NCBI GenBank assembly: GCA_963708245.1
Contig: OY970201.1
Span: 5,208,001 to 5,272,000, forward strand
DNA length: 64,000 bases
Direction of reading: 5' to 3'
DNA from: CAVYXK01 sp963708245
Lineage (GTDB): Bacteria; Pseudomonadota; Alphaproteobacteria; Acetobacterales; Acetobacteraceae
The notes under the pieces: model-generated
What the model was told of the DNA's origin: nothing
The model's input: only the letters and a program-made list of their open reading frames with translations
Database searches by the model: none
Program-made: the position numbers and the translations under genes
Part shown: piece after piece, positions 17,254 through 27,126 of the stretch
Numbering within the stretch: position 1 is the stretch's first letter
Layout: each line of letters starts with the position of its first letter

Positions 17254-18122
17254 TTACGCCGTCGTAGCAAAGCGGCGACACCGTCGCCCAGCAGGCTGAA
17301 CCCCATGCCGGTGAATACGATCGCCAGGCCGGGAAAGATCGACATCCACCAGGCGGTCGTCATGAAATTCTTGCCGTCGGCGATAAGCACGCCCCATTCC
17401 GATGTCGGCGGCTGTGCCCCCAGGCCGAGATAACCGAGGCTTGATCCCAGCAGGATCGCCAGTGCCATGTCGGTCATCCAATAGATGATCGATGGCGTAA
17501 TGGCGTTTGGCAGCAGATGCCGAAAGATAATACGGGCGGGGCGGTATCCCATGACTCGCCCCGCATCGGCGTAGTCGCGGCGCTTCTGCGCGATGATCTC
17601 CGCACGCATCAAGCGGGCGTAGAAGACCCAGCTCACCGCGGAGATCGCGATGTACATGTTCAGCAGTCCCGGCCCCAGCACCGCGACAATGGCGATCACC
17701 AGCACCAGGAACGGGATGGTAACGAGCAGGTTGACCAGGTGCCGGAACAGCGTGTCTACCAAGCCGCCCGCATAACCGATCAGTGCCCCGGCGATGCTGC
17801 CGAAGGTCACCGGAAATAGGGTGGCAAAGATGGCAATCTGCAGGTCGATTCGTGCCGCCCAGATGGTGCGCGAGAGGATATCGCGACCGAAATTGTCGGT
17901 GCCGAACGGATGCAACGCACTCGGCGGCTTGAGCAGCGCGTGATAGTCGAATGCATTGGGATCGTACGGCGCAACCAAATTCGGCACGATGGCGCAGATC
18001 AACAGGATCAGCAGGATGGCAATGCCCGCCAGCAGGCCCGCGCGGGGGCGCGCGCATTGTCGGCCGGCGGCAGCAGGACGCGGCTTCGCCCGCGCGACCG
18101 CGGGCGCGACCGCCTCGCTCAT
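17250..18122 (-). CDS. peptide-type ABC transporter permease (DppC class)
   Basis: A 290-residue inner-membrane permease with about six helices. It has the DppC-type periplasmic motif PFGTDNFGRDILSRTIWAAR after the first helix and the BPD cytoplasmic loop (RAEIIAQKRRDYADAGRVMG ... RHLLPNAITPSIIY). The N-terminal Ala/Pro-rich leader is unremarkable. It overlaps both neighbours by four bases, so translation should be coupled with the upstream permease and downstream ATPase. Confidence 0.94.
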   Translation of the reverse strand: MSEAVAPAVARAKPRPAAAGRQCARPRAGLLAGIAILLILLICAIVPNLVAPYDPNAFDYHALLKPPSALHPFGTDNFGRDILSRTIWAARIDLQIAIFATLFPVTFGSIAGALIGYAGGLVDTLFRHLVNLLVTIPFLVLVIAIVAVLGPGLLNMYIAISAVSWVFYARLMRAEIIAQKRRDYADAGRVMGYRPARIIFRHLLPNAITPSIIYWMTDMALAILLGSSLGYLGLGAQPPTSEWGVLIADGKNFMTTAWWMSIFPGLAIVFTGMGFSLLGDGVAALLRRRK

Positions 18123-19057
18123 GTCGTGACTCGCGGGTCGAGCAGCGCCTGCAGAGCGTCAACCGCCAGGAACACCACCGAGACCATGATCGCCAGCACC
18201 ATGGTCAGCCCCTGCACCACTGCGTAGTCACGCGAGAAGATGCTGTCCACCATAAGCCGCCCGATGCCGGGAATGCCGAACACCGTTTCCGTTATGACGG
18301 CGCCGCCGACCAATGATCCCATATTCAGCCCAAGCAGCGTCACGGTAGAGATCGAGGCGTTTCGGAGCACGTGCCGCCCCAGGACGACACGACGTCGCAA
18401 TCCCTTCGCTGTCGCGAAGTCAATGAACTCCGCGTGCAAGACCTCGATCAGCGAAGCCCGCAGATTACGCAGTAGAATGGCGCTGAGCGACAGCGCCAGG
18501 GCGAGCGCCGGCAGGAACAGGTAATAGAGGTCCTGGAAGAACCCGTTGCCGATTCCGCCAACCGGGAACCAGCGAAGACCAGCGGCCAGCGTGATCAGCA
18601 GCACAAGCCCGATATAGAACACCGGCATCGAGAGACTAATCTGGGAGATCGCTCGGACAATCGCATCCGCCCAACCGCCCTGGCGCAGCGCACCAACAAA
18701 TGCCAGCGGCACCGCAATCAGCAGTGCCAGGCTCGCCGCCATCGCGGTCAACAGCAGAGTGATCGGCAGCCGCGCCTCGATCAGTTGAGTAACCGGGACC
18801 CCCATGGTGACAGATTCGCCGAGATTCAGAGTCAGCGTGCGCATCAGGAAGTCCCAGAATTGCACCGGGATCGACCGGTCAAGCCCGAGATCATGGTGTA
18901 GTTGGGCGATCGCCGCATCGCTACCTCGGTCACCCAACATGACCTGCGCCGGGTCGCCCGGCAGCAGGTGCATCAAGGTGAAGACCAACACCGCGACCAG
19001 TAAGACAGTGGCCATGATCTGCAGCACACGGCGGCCGAGAATGGTCAGCAGGTGCAT
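18119..19057 (-). CDS. peptide-type ABC transporter permease (DppB class)
   Basis: A 312-residue inner-membrane permease with six predicted helices. Family hallmarks are MHLLPGDPAQVMLGDRGSD after helix 1, LGLDRSIPVQFWDFL and the cytoplasmic BPD loop (RNLRASLIEVLHAEFIDFATAKGL). The C-terminus RDYAVVQGLTMVLAIMVSVV is typical. It is placed directly after the substrate-binding protein gene (24-nt gap). Confidence 0.94.
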   Translation of the reverse strand: MHLLTILGRRVLQIMATVLLVAVLVFTLMHLLPGDPAQVMLGDRGSDAAIAQLHHDLGLDRSIPVQFWDFLMRTLTLNLGESVTMGVPVTQLIEARLPITLLLTAMAASLALLIAVPLAFVGALRQGGWADAIVRAISQISLSMPVFYIGLVLLITLAAGLRWFPVGGIGNGFFQDLYYLFLPALALALSLSAILLRNLRASLIEVLHAEFIDFATAKGLRRRVVLGRHVLRNASISTVTLLGLNMGSLVGGAVITETVFGIPGIGRLMVDSIFSRDYAVVQGLTMVLAIMVSVVFLAVDALQALLDPRVTT

Positions 19058-19081
19058 CGTGTCAGGGCGTCAGCGCAGACG

Positions 19082-20659
19082 TTATGGCTCGAGGTAGGTG
19101 TTCGCGAAGATGTTGTTGCCAAGCGGGATCTGCACGAAGTCATGTACCTTCTTCGCCAGCGCCACGGGATAAGGCACCTCCATTGAAAAGATGATCGGTG
19201 CCGCAGCGACGTAGCGCTCCTGGATTTCTTTATATTCCGCGGCGCGCTTTGCCGGATCCAGCTCCTGCTGGCTCTGCAAGAACAGCTCATCTATGCGCGG
19301 GTCGTCCCAGCCGGAATGCCGGTTCTGTATGGTCGGATAAAAGCCGAAGAGCGATGTGATCTCGTTGGGGTCGTTGATGTCATTGGTCCAGAGCGAGGTC
19401 AGCATCTGGAAATCCGCCGCGCTGTAGTGCGCTAGACGGGTCGCCAACTCCATCTGCTGAACCTTCAAATGCACGCCGAGCGGTGCCCACATCTGCTGCA
19501 GTGCGGCGGCCTTCGCAACATCGTCTGCATTCCCGGCAATCGTGAATAGTGTGATGTCGAACCCGCCGGCCCATCCGGCCTCGGTCAGTAGTTCCTTGGC
19601 CTTTTTCGCATCGTACGGGTAGAGCGGGCCGGTGCCGTAGGCCAGCGGTGTGGACATCGGCATGAAGCTCTGCTCAGGCGTACCGGTGCCGTAAGAAACC
19701 ACCTGGATCAGCGCTTGCTTGTCGGTGGCGTAGTTCAGCGCCTGGCGGACGCGCACATCGTTCAGCGGGTTCTTCGTGCCGTCCTTCAGTGTTGGGCGAT
19801 CATTCAGCGTGAAGTAGTGCACCTGTGCGGCTGGGAACAGAACCATATTCAGTCGCGGGTCAGCCTTCAGCTCGGCAACACGGGAATACGGCACGAACTC
19901 CGCCGCATCGATCTCGCCGGCCTTCAGCTTGAGGATGCGGGTGGCATCGTCGGGAATGATGATGAAGCGGATGTTGTCGAGATACGGAAGCGGCTTGCCA
20001 TCCGCGCCCTGCCTCCAATAGTAAGGATTGCGCGTCAGCACCATCTCACTGTTGCGCGTCCAGCTTTTCATGGTGAACGGGCCGGAGCCGACCGGGTGTC
20101 CCGCAAAGGACTTGGACTTATCGTCCAGCGTCGCGCCTGGCTCGGCCATGATCAGCTTCGACGGCACGATCCCCGCGTTGAAGGTCGCCAGCGCCTGCAG
20201 CATGGTCGGGTCGGGGTGCTTCAGCCGGACGATGACCGTGTCGTCCCCCTGCGTATCAACGCCGCTGACCGATCCCAGCAGGAATTGGAATTCCCCGCCG
20301 GTGGCTTTGTTGGCCGCACGCTGCAACGACCATTGCACGTCCTGCACGGTCAGCGGCGAACCATCGGCGAATTTCAGGTTCGGCCGCAGCTTGAAGGTGA
20401 TTGCGCTGCCATCGTCGCTGACCTGCCAGGACGAGGCCAGGCCGGGCACAACGCTTTTCCCGTCATCGGTCGGTTCGGTCAGCGTGTCGTAGATGTCCAG
20501 CGACATCCAGATATCCGCATTCTGCGCAGTATGCACAGGGTCGAGATAGATGCAGTCGGTCTGTCGCCCGAACACCAGGGTGCCGCCGCGGGTCACGGCC
20601 CCCGCCGGCCCTGTTGCGGTCAGAGCAAAGGCAATCAGCAGGAATGCGAGTCGCGGCAT
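19082..20659 (-). CDS. ABC transporter substrate-binding protein, family 5 (peptide/nickel type)
   Basis: A 525-residue periplasmic binding protein. I take ATG 20659 (MPRLAFLLIAFALTATGPAG, a clear Sec signal ending near AGA-V) with GGAG six bases upstream; in-frame starts at 20671 and further up would prefix a non-signal segment. SBP_bac_5 features are SSWQVSDDGSAITFKLRPN, KFADGSPLTVQDVQWSL, GSGPFTMKSWTRN and VRQALNYATDKQALIQVV. It leads the complete operon SBP-permease-permease-ATPase-ATPase. The family binds di/oligopeptides, nickel, glutathione or opines; the phosphonate genes next door make an aminophosphonate-containing ligand worth testing. Confidence 0.92.
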   Translation of the reverse strand: MPRLAFLLIAFALTATGPAGAVTRGGTLVFGRQTDCIYLDPVHTAQNADIWMSLDIYDTLTEPTDDGKSVVPGLASSWQVSDDGSAITFKLRPNLKFADGSPLTVQDVQWSLQRAANKATGGEFQFLLGSVSGVDTQGDDTVIVRLKHPDPTMLQALATFNAGIVPSKLIMAEPGATLDDKSKSFAGHPVGSGPFTMKSWTRNSEMVLTRNPYYWRQGADGKPLPYLDNIRFIIIPDDATRILKLKAGEIDAAEFVPYSRVAELKADPRLNMVLFPAAQVHYFTLNDRPTLKDGTKNPLNDVRVRQALNYATDKQALIQVVSYGTGTPEQSFMPMSTPLAYGTGPLYPYDAKKAKELLTEAGWAGGFDITLFTIAGNADDVAKAAALQQMWAPLGVHLKVQQMELATRLAHYSAADFQMLTSLWTNDINDPNEITSLFGFYPTIQNRHSGWDDPRIDELFLQSQQELDPAKRAAEYKEIQERYVAAAPIIFSMEVPYPVALAKKVHDFVQIPLGNNIFANTYLEP

Positions 20660-20935
20660 CGGCCACTCCATTTCAAACGAGTGACTCCGGCCGTTGCGGC
20701 CGTTGGCCGATGATACGCACGCGCGTTTCGCTCCGCCAACCCCGGATGGGGCGGAAAATGCGTTCCCCGCCCGCGATTTGGCCGTCTGGCAGGCAATGCA
20801 GCCCACGAACCAAGCAACCAGGTGCGGGAATGCGCAGGCAACGCCGGGTCGTGTTGCAAGCCGAGTGGGTCAGTCGCATCCTGCAGTGCCAAACGCACCG
20901 CAACCACCCTCAAGACGACGCTGGTGGATGGTCCT

Positions 20936-22070
20936 ATGCCCCGAGACCCAAACGATCCGCTTCTGCTCACCCCAGGCCCGGCCAGTACCTCGCGCTCCGT
21001 CAAGGCGGTGATGATGCGCGACCGCGCCTCCGGTGGCGACGAGTTTCACGCCGACCTCGCGCATGCCCGTGCCTACATGGTCGGTCTGGTGCATGGCGAG
21101 GGCGCCTACACAGCGATCCCGCTGCCTGGAAGCGCGACCTGCAAACGAGGGCGTCATTGCCCAACTGGTGCCGGCCGGCGGCAAGCTGCTGATTCACACA
21201 AACGGCGTTTACGGCGACCGACTGATCGAGATCGCGTCGCATCTCAGCACACCGCACGCGGTGATCCGCACCGCCCCGTTCACTCCGCCCACGGCTGCGC
21301 AATTCGAACAGGCGATCCTCGCCGATCCCGCCATCACCCACGTGATGGTCGTGCATTGTGATACGAGCACCGGCGTGCTCAACCCTGTGGACACGGTCGC
21401 AGCAGTCTGCCGCCGCCACACAAAGGGCTTGTTCATCGACGCCGTCGCGTCTTTCGGAGCAATGGAGATCGACGCCCGCAAGCTCGGCTTCCAGGCGGTC
21501 ACTGTCTCGTCCAACAAGTGCATGCACGGCGTGCCAGGGCTCGGTTGGGCAGTGGTGCAGAAGACCGCGCTGGAGAATGCGCGCGGTCACGGCGGCTCGC
21601 TGGTGCTGGACCTGTGGGATCAGAATCAGCACATGGACCGCACCACCGCGTTCCGCTTCACCCCGCCCACGCAGGTGGTAGCCGCCTTCGCCCAGGCCTG
21701 CCGCGAGCACGCACAGGAGGGCGGGTCGCCAGCCCGGCTAGAGCGCTATCGCCGCAACTGGCGCCGCCTGGTGGACGGCATGCGGCAGATGGGCTTCACC
21801 ACCGTGGTTCCCGATGCGTATGCCGCACCGATCGTCGCGACCTTCCACAACCCGGACCACCCAAACTTTAGCTTCCAAGCCCTGTTCGAGGGCATGAAGA
21901 AGTGCGGCTTCATCATCTTCCCCGGCCGCCTCGCGCTGGCAAATACGTTCCGCATCGGCTGCATGGGCGAAGTGACCGAGGACGACATAGCCGAGGCTAT
22001 GCAGGCAGTCTCCGACACGCTGGCGGAGATGGGGGTTACCCAGCTGGGCCGCGCCGAGGCGGCCGACTGA
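20936..22070 (+). pseudogene. phnW: 2-aminoethylphosphonate--pyruvate transaminase, frameshifted
   Basis: PhnW converts 2-aminoethylphosphonate plus pyruvate to phosphonoacetaldehyde plus alanine. From ATG 20936 one frame gives DPLLLTPGPASTSRSVKAVM ... GEGAYTAIPLPGSAT. The remaining frame gives ANEGVIAQLVPAGGKLLIHT, HCDTSTGVLNPVDTV, the PLP-lysine region SSNKCMHGVPGLGWAVV and RFTPPTQVVAA. The two halves join at 21139-21141, where a two-base loss (a Phe TTC reduced to T) explains the break. All catalytic parts are otherwise intact, so this is a recent lesion or a sequencing indel. Divergent from the ABC operon across 276 nt. Confidence 0.85.
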
Positions 22071-22091
22071 GGGCGATAGCGACGATACCCG

Positions 22092-23693
22092 TCACAGCTT
22101 GTCGCCCGCCCCGGATCCGGTGAACGGCGTCGGAATCCACCACTCCCGGCCGCGCGCGGTGGTGACGTATTCGGGCCAGCGCAGATCAACAGGTGGAACG
22201 AAGTCACGCGGCAGTAGGGGTGCCACCCAACTCGTTCCACTCACGCCCCCGCCAGTCCGATCGGCGAACTCCGCTTTGGCCGCCTCGAGCGTTTCAGGAT
22301 GCGCCAGCAGGTCGAGGAAGGACGCGGCGATCGTCTTGGCCGCCACGAACACCCCTGGATCGATCGCGGCCGGTAGGCCGCCCAGAGCGTTGCTCGCCCA
22401 GGCGGGATATTCGTAGTCGTCGTGCGGCGGGCGGAGCCGTGGGCGCATGGTGAACAGACGCGCGGTGGGCGCATGCCACGTGTAGTCCACATAGTCATCC
22501 GCGCCGATATGGCGCTGCCATTCGGGCAAGCCGCGGCGGACCACAGCCTCGTACTCGTCCGGCGAGGCCAAGCGCTCGTTGTCGGCTAGGAACGGATTGT
22601 CCACCGGCGCGATGCCAAGCGTCTTCTGGATGGCGCGGCCGAAGGCGCGGGCCTCGTCGTCGAAGACAGGCGTGCCAACGCGCGCCAAGTTGCGCCACAC
22701 CAGATCGATCATGGTCCGGTTCGGCAGGCCGACGCGGGTCTTGGTCACCCAACGCAACGAGGCTTGGCAGCCGCAGGCCGCTGCGGCGTGGCGTGCGTTG
22801 TTCGTCAGCACCTGGAGTATCTGCTGCTGGATGGCAAGAGACGGGGAGCGCCAGGAATACTGGATCTGGCTAAAGCGCGGCGGTAGGTTGTCCGAGGTCG
22901 CGTCGCCGCCGGCCAGGATGAATTCGTTCAGCGTCCAGGCGCCCGCGTGCGGGTACATCGCCTCTTTCGTGTATTTCGTCGTGGTGTACATCAGACACAG
23001 CGCATCAATCGCACCCGGACAACGTGCGACGGCATGGGCGGAGGTACGGATCGGCAGCAGAGACTTGTCAATCCAGGTCTCCGGCGCCAGCGTCTCGAAG
23101 GTGATCACGACGCTCCAATAGGCGCCGCACTGGGTCTCGGCCTGCACTGTATTGGTGACGTGCGGGTGGTAGCATATGAAAGCGTCGCAGCCGTCGTAAT
23201 AACCCTTGGCGGCGTGCACCGGCTTCGAGCCGCAGACCTTCTCGGCCGGCTCACCCATGAAGCGCAACGTGCCGCGCAGCCCCTGACGCTGCATCGCCGC
23301 CTTGGTCGCTAGCATGCCAGCCAACGATGCGGTGCCGAGCGCGGAGTGCGGGTCGGTATGGCCGGCGGTCCACGGATGCAGCCCTTCCCGCGGCGCCTGA
23401 TGCGGCACGACCTGCTGCGACTGGCCGGGTACCGCGTCGTACTCGGCATATCCGCCCAACACGGGCGAGCCCTGGCCCCAGCTTGCGGCGAAGGCGGTCG
23501 GCATCCCGCCCGAGCCTTCTTCGACCGAGAACCCCTCGGAACGGAGCAGCTCGCAATAGGCGCGGGCTGACTGGTATTCGCGCCAGGCCGGCTCGGCATA
23601 GTCCCAGATCCGGCGGTTGAACTCCGACAGGCGCGCCCGGTTGGCGTCGATCCAGGCGATGGCGATGCGTTGTGTCTCGTCCAGTCCGGTCAC
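22092..23693 (-). CDS. M20-family amidohydrolase, AbgB-like
   Basis: A 533-residue metallo-amidohydrolase. Regions such as VLGGYAEYDAVPGQSQ, TAGHTDPHSALGTASL, GEPAEKVCGSKPVHAAKGYY and the C-terminal DDYVDYTWHAPTARLFT resemble p-aminobenzoyl-glutamate hydrolase subunit B and its M20D relatives, which cut an amide bond next to an amino acid. It converges on phnW with 21 nt between stops and lies next to a peptide ABC transporter, so an imported acylated or peptidyl substrate is a reasonable guess. The exact substrate is not visible. Confidence 0.85.
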   Translation of the reverse strand: MTGLDETQRIAIAWIDANRARLSEFNRRIWDYAEPAWREYQSARAYCELLRSEGFSVEEGSGGMPTAFAASWGQGSPVLGGYAEYDAVPGQSQQVVPHQAPREGLHPWTAGHTDPHSALGTASLAGMLATKAAMQRQGLRGTLRFMGEPAEKVCGSKPVHAAKGYYDGCDAFICYHPHVTNTVQAETQCGAYWSVVITFETLAPETWIDKSLLPIRTSAHAVARCPGAIDALCLMYTTTKYTKEAMYPHAGAWTLNEFILAGGDATSDNLPPRFSQIQYSWRSPSLAIQQQILQVLTNNARHAAAACGCQASLRWVTKTRVGLPNRTMIDLVWRNLARVGTPVFDDEARAFGRAIQKTLGIAPVDNPFLADNERLASPDEYEAVVRRGLPEWQRHIGADDYVDYTWHAPTARLFTMRPRLRPPHDDYEYPAWASNALGGLPAAIDPGVFVAAKTIAASFLDLLAHPETLEAAKAEFADRTGGGVSGTSWVAPLLPRDFVPPVDLRWPEYVTTARGREWWIPTPFTGSGAGDKL

Positions 23694-23744
23694 GGCGATC
23701 CTCCCATTTTGCCGGGGCCGCGCGGGGCCCGGCTCAGGTCATGA

Positions 23745-24626
23745 TTGCAGGCGATGGCGCTTTTCGCCACGGTGGCCGTCATGGCCGCGCGACCCGTCTT
23801 CCGACCCAAGACGAACGCCTTGACCGCGCTGTTCGCCCGCCGCAAGCCGGTGATCGGCGTGGTCCATCTGCTGCCGCTGCCGGGCTCGCCCGGCTATGAC
23901 GGCCAGTCAATGGACGCGATGACCGAATTCGCGCTTGCCGAGGCCGACCGGTACCGCACCGGCGGCATGGACGGCCTGATCGTCGAGAATCACGGCGACA
24001 TCCCCTTCGCCAAGCCGGATCGGCTGGGACCCGAGACAGCGGCTTGCATGGCGGTGATCACCGACGCGGTGCGTCGGGCCACCGGACTGCCGGTCGGTGT
24101 GAATGTCCTGGCCAACGCCCCGGTAGCCGCGCTGGCAGTCGCCAAGGCGGCCGGCGCGCAGTTCATTCGTGTTAACCAGTGGGCCAACGCCTATATCGCC
24201 AATGAGGGCCTGATCGAGGCGCCGGCCGCCGAGGCGACGCGCTACCGGACCTGGGTACACGCTCAACCGGTGCGCATCTTCGCCGACGTGCATGTCAAGC
24301 ACGGCGCGCACGCCATCACCGCCGATCGGTCGCTTGGAGAGCTCGCCCGCGACGTGGAGTTCTTCGACGCCGATGTCGCCATCGTCACCGGCGAGCGTAC
24401 CGGGGATGCCGCCGCCATGGACGAGCTGCGCAAGATCGCCGCCGCGACGACGCTGCCGGTCCTGGTCGGCTCCGGCGTGACGCCGGGCAACGCGGGCGAG
24501 ATCCTCGCGGTGGCGGATGGCGCCATCGTGGCGAGCTCGCTGAAGCACGACGGGGTCTGGTGGAACCCGGTCGATCCCGACCGGTTGGCTGCTTTTGCTC
24601 AGGCGGTGGCGCTGGCCCGCGACTAG
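23745..24626 (+). CDS. BtpA/SgcQ family protein
   Basis: A TIM-barrel-like protein of the BtpA family (up to 293 residues). The cyanobacterial founder stabilises photosystem I, but most bacterial members sit in catabolic gene clusters and have no known reaction. Family hallmarks are KPVIGVVHLLPLPGSPGYDG at about residues 34-53, GGMDGLIVENHGDIPF, VGVNVLANAPVAALAVA and a VLVGSGVTPGNAGEIL phosphate-site-like segment. The start is uncertain: TTG 23745, ATG 23754 and ATG 23781 are all in frame and none has a strong Shine-Dalgarno. Divergent from the amidohydrolase. Confidence 0.85.
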   Translation: MQAMALFATVAVMAARPVFRPKTNALTALFARRKPVIGVVHLLPLPGSPGYDGQSMDAMTEFALAEADRYRTGGMDGLIVENHGDIPFAKPDRLGPETAACMAVITDAVRRATGLPVGVNVLANAPVAALAVAKAAGAQFIRVNQWANAYIANEGLIEAPAAEATRYRTWVHAQPVRIFADVHVKHGAHAITADRSLGELARDVEFFDADVAIVTGERTGDAAAMDELRKIAAATTLPVLVGSGVTPGNAGEILAVADGAIVASSLKHDGVWWNPVDPDRLAAFAQAVALARD

Positions 24627-24861
24627 GCCGGTTGGCCTCGTTCCCAGCAGGAATCATAGTCAGCCCGAGCATGGTTCCGAGGTTAGCCTTGAGCCCCGCT
24701 CAAGAATACTGCTTCGAAGCGCGGCCTGTCCGGACCAAACGCCTGGGTCCGCTGATCCGTTCACAACCGTGGCAATCCCCCATGACGGCCGCCACGAGGC
24801 GTGATACGCTGGCTTCCCGGCTCCTTCGATGATGCGTTCCGACTGACGACGAGGAGGGAAA

Positions 24862-25458
24862 ATGCCGCTCGATGACCTTAGTGGCCGCGGCCACAGCTTC
24901 CTGCTGACCGATGCCCCCGCTTGGGGCACGCTGACGGGGGCGCTTGCAAACCTCGGGATCGCGCCGATCCCTCTCGACGAGTTGGACCGGCACCGGTTAA
25001 CGCAGGTGCGCGCCCATCCGGCAAGCTTCCTCTACCGGCACCGCTGGATCGCGCCGTTGCTGACCGTCTCGAGCTTCGGCGTGAGCGTGGCGGGGGCGGC
25101 CGTGGTCGGGACCTCGGTGGCGGCGGTCTCGGTGATCCTCGCGGGGATGCTGCCGGCGCTGGCCGGCATCATCCTGGCCTCGCGCAAGGTGCGGGGCGAA
25201 GCGTACTGGGTCGAGCGGCGGCTGTTCGATCGCGACTTGTCGCTGGCGAAGGTTCCCCCGGCGATCGGCCGCATCGCGCGGACGGTGAAGCGGGAGTTTC
25301 CGCCGTCCCGACTGATCCTGGGCGAACTCCGGCAGGACACTGTGGTGCTCGATCCGTATCTTATCGCCGAGTACGGCGACGAGCGGGTGGTGCTGGGTAT
25401 CTGGGATGGGGATCAGGTCATCGCCTGCGCCGGACCAATGGCGTTTCTGACCCGGTGA
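24862..25458 (+). CDS. membrane-anchored protein of unknown function
   Basis: A 198-residue protein from ATG 24862, with a strong GAGGAGGGAAA ribosome-binding site. A hydrophobic hairpin at about residues 62-106 (LTVSSFGVSVAGAAVVG ... LPALAGIILASRK) would span the membrane twice; both ends would then face the same side. The C-terminal part (LILGELRQDTVVLDPYLIAE, VVLGIWDGDQVIACA) is soluble and mixed alpha/beta in appearance. No family recognised; no operon partner. Confidence 0.7.
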   Translation: MPLDDLSGRGHSFLLTDAPAWGTLTGALANLGIAPIPLDELDRHRLTQVRAHPASFLYRHRWIAPLLTVSSFGVSVAGAAVVGTSVAAVSVILAGMLPALAGIILASRKVRGEAYWVERRLFDRDLSLAKVPPAIGRIARTVKREFPPSRLILGELRQDTVVLDPYLIAEYGDERVVLGIWDGDQVIACAGPMAFLTR

Positions 25459-25760
25459 GGGAAGCGCCGGCTAGCCGCTAAGGTCTCGATCTCGGGAGAC
25501 TTATCCCGGCGGCACTCGCATCGGCGTGTTGTCTCCCGGTTCGGTGGATGCAAGCACACCGCTTGCGAGCGGGGCCTCTGTTCCAGTAGCTGAAGGCCGA
25601 GGTCGGAAAACGGTTGTGTTCGGCGCCCTCAGTGTCATCGCGCGGATCTGCCGTCGGCTTTCGAGCAACGGCGCACGAGTTTTATGGGTCAGGCGACGCA
25701 GTTTGGGCAAACCTGAACATATCGGAGTGGTAATGAACTCGGCTAGACTAGGTGTGGCGG
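25459..25760. other. intergenic stretch, nothing recognised
   Basis: About 300 bases between the membrane-anchored protein and the tRNA-Thr 3' end. No open frame of convincing composition, no strong hairpin with a T-run. Confidence 0.5.
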
Positions 25761-25832
25761 TGCCGGGTGAGGGATTTGAACCCCCGACCTTCGGTTTACA
25801 AAACCGCTGCACTACCGCTGTGCTAACCCGGC
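25761..25832 (-). tRNA. tRNA-Thr (UGU anticodon)
   Basis: A 72-nt cloverleaf can be drawn: acceptor GCCGGGT/ACCCGGC, D-stem GCAC/GTGC with loop AGCGGTA, anticodon loop TTTGTAA (anticodon TGT, threonine), T-arm GGGGG-TTCAAAT-CCCTC and discriminator A. CCA is not encoded (CCG follows). The bottom pair of the anticodon stem (GCGGT/ACCGA) is a G-A mismatch, slightly unusual. It reads opposite to the neighbouring phnA. Confidence 0.93.
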
Positions 25833-25886
25833 GCGGGCAGTTCTTCTAGGCGTCTTCGGCCGCAGCTTGCAACCTGGAGTAACGGG

Positions 25887-27122
25887 ATGGCTGCCATCGA
25901 GGTGAACGGCCGCTCCTATCGCCTGCCCGAACGGCCGACGGTGGTGATCTGCTACGACGGCTGCGACCCTGCCTATATCGAACACGGTCTTGCCGACGGC
26001 GTTCTACCCACCATCGCTGCGCTGCGCACCGAAGGCTTTGTTGGTCAGGCAAAGGCCGCGCTCCCAACTTTCACCAATCCGAACAACGTCTCGATCGTCA
26101 CCGGGGTGCCGCCTGCCGTGCACGGCATTTCCGGCAACTATGTCCTCGACCGCGCGACTGGCGAGGAGCGCATGATCACCGATGCAGCGCTGCTGCGCTG
26201 CGGCACCATCCTGGCGGCGACGGCAGATGCCGGGGTTCCCGTCGCCGCGGTCACCGCCAAGGACAAGCTGCTGCGTCTGCTCGCCCACGATCTTCGTGGC
26301 ATCGCTTTCTCCGCCGAGCACGCCGACCGCGCGACGCGCGCGGCGAACGGCATCGCCGATGTTGAGACGATGGTCGGCCGACCGAAGCCCGACCAGTATT
26401 CCGCCGATTTGTCGTTGTTCGTGCTGGACGCCGGGCTGCAATTGCTACGGCGCGGCGACGCCGCACTACTTTATTTGTCGCTGTCCGATTACGTGCAGCA
26501 CGCGCATGCGCCGGGTGAGCCGGCGGCCGATGCGTTCAATAGCGCCGTGGACGAGCGGATCGGGCAGTTGATCGAGGCCGGCGCGACGGTCGCAGCGGTG
26601 GCCGATCACGGCATGAACGACAAGTGCCGCCCGGACGGCAGCCCCAATGTGGTGTACCTGGAAACCGAGCTGAACCGCCGTTTCGGCGACGGATCGGTGC
26701 GAGTGATCTGCCCGATCGCCGATCCCTTCGTGCGCCATCACGGCGCGCTGGGATCGTTCGTGCGCGTCTATCTGCGCCGCGCCCATGATCTCGCAGCGCT
26801 GATGGCAGCGAGCGTCGAGCTGCCCGGCGTGGCCGAGGTGCTGGACGGGGCGACGGCCGCGCGCTGTTTCGATCTGCCGCTCGACCTGGAAGGCGATTTC
26901 GTCGTGCTCGGAGACGCCGCCACGGTGATCGGCGCGACGCCGGCGGAGCACGACCTGGCGGGTCTCGCCGGCCATCGGCTGCGCTCGCATGGGGGGCTGG
27001 CCGAGCAGACCGTGCCGTTCATCCTATCGCACCGGCTGAACGAGCCCTACGTGGCAATCGCCGCCGCTGGACGGCTGCGCAATTTCGACGTGTTCGACGT
27101 CGCGCTGAACGGCGTGACATGA
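25887..27122 (+). CDS. phnA: phosphonoacetate hydrolase
   Basis: A 411-residue di-zinc enzyme of the alkaline phosphatase superfamily that cleaves the C-P bond of phosphonoacetate, giving acetate and phosphate. Matches to the rhizobial PhnA type are strong: DGCDPAYIEHG, the nucleophile-Thr segment PTFTNPNNVSIVTGVPPAVHG, VTAKDKLLRLLAHDL, metal sites SDYVQHAHAP and VADHGMNDK, and RSHGGLAEQTVPFI near the end. In the known PhnW-PhnY-PhnA route, aminoethylphosphonate becomes phosphonoacetaldehyde, then phosphonoacetate, then acetate. Here phnW lies 4 kb upstream (frameshifted) and no phnY aldehyde dehydrogenase is seen in the window. Confidence 0.92.
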   Translation: MAAIEVNGRSYRLPERPTVVICYDGCDPAYIEHGLADGVLPTIAALRTEGFVGQAKAALPTFTNPNNVSIVTGVPPAVHGISGNYVLDRATGEERMITDAALLRCGTILAATADAGVPVAAVTAKDKLLRLLAHDLRGIAFSAEHADRATRAANGIADVETMVGRPKPDQYSADLSLFVLDAGLQLLRRGDAALLYLSLSDYVQHAHAPGEPAADAFNSAVDERIGQLIEAGATVAAVADHGMNDKCRPDGSPNVVYLETELNRRFGDGSVRVICPIADPFVRHHGALGSFVRVYLRRAHDLAALMAASVELPGVAEVLDGATAARCFDLPLDLEGDFVVLGDAATVIGATPAEHDLAGLAGHRLRSHGGLAEQTVPFILSHRLNEPYVAIAAAGRLRNFDVFDVALNGVT

Positions 27123-27126
27123 GCGC

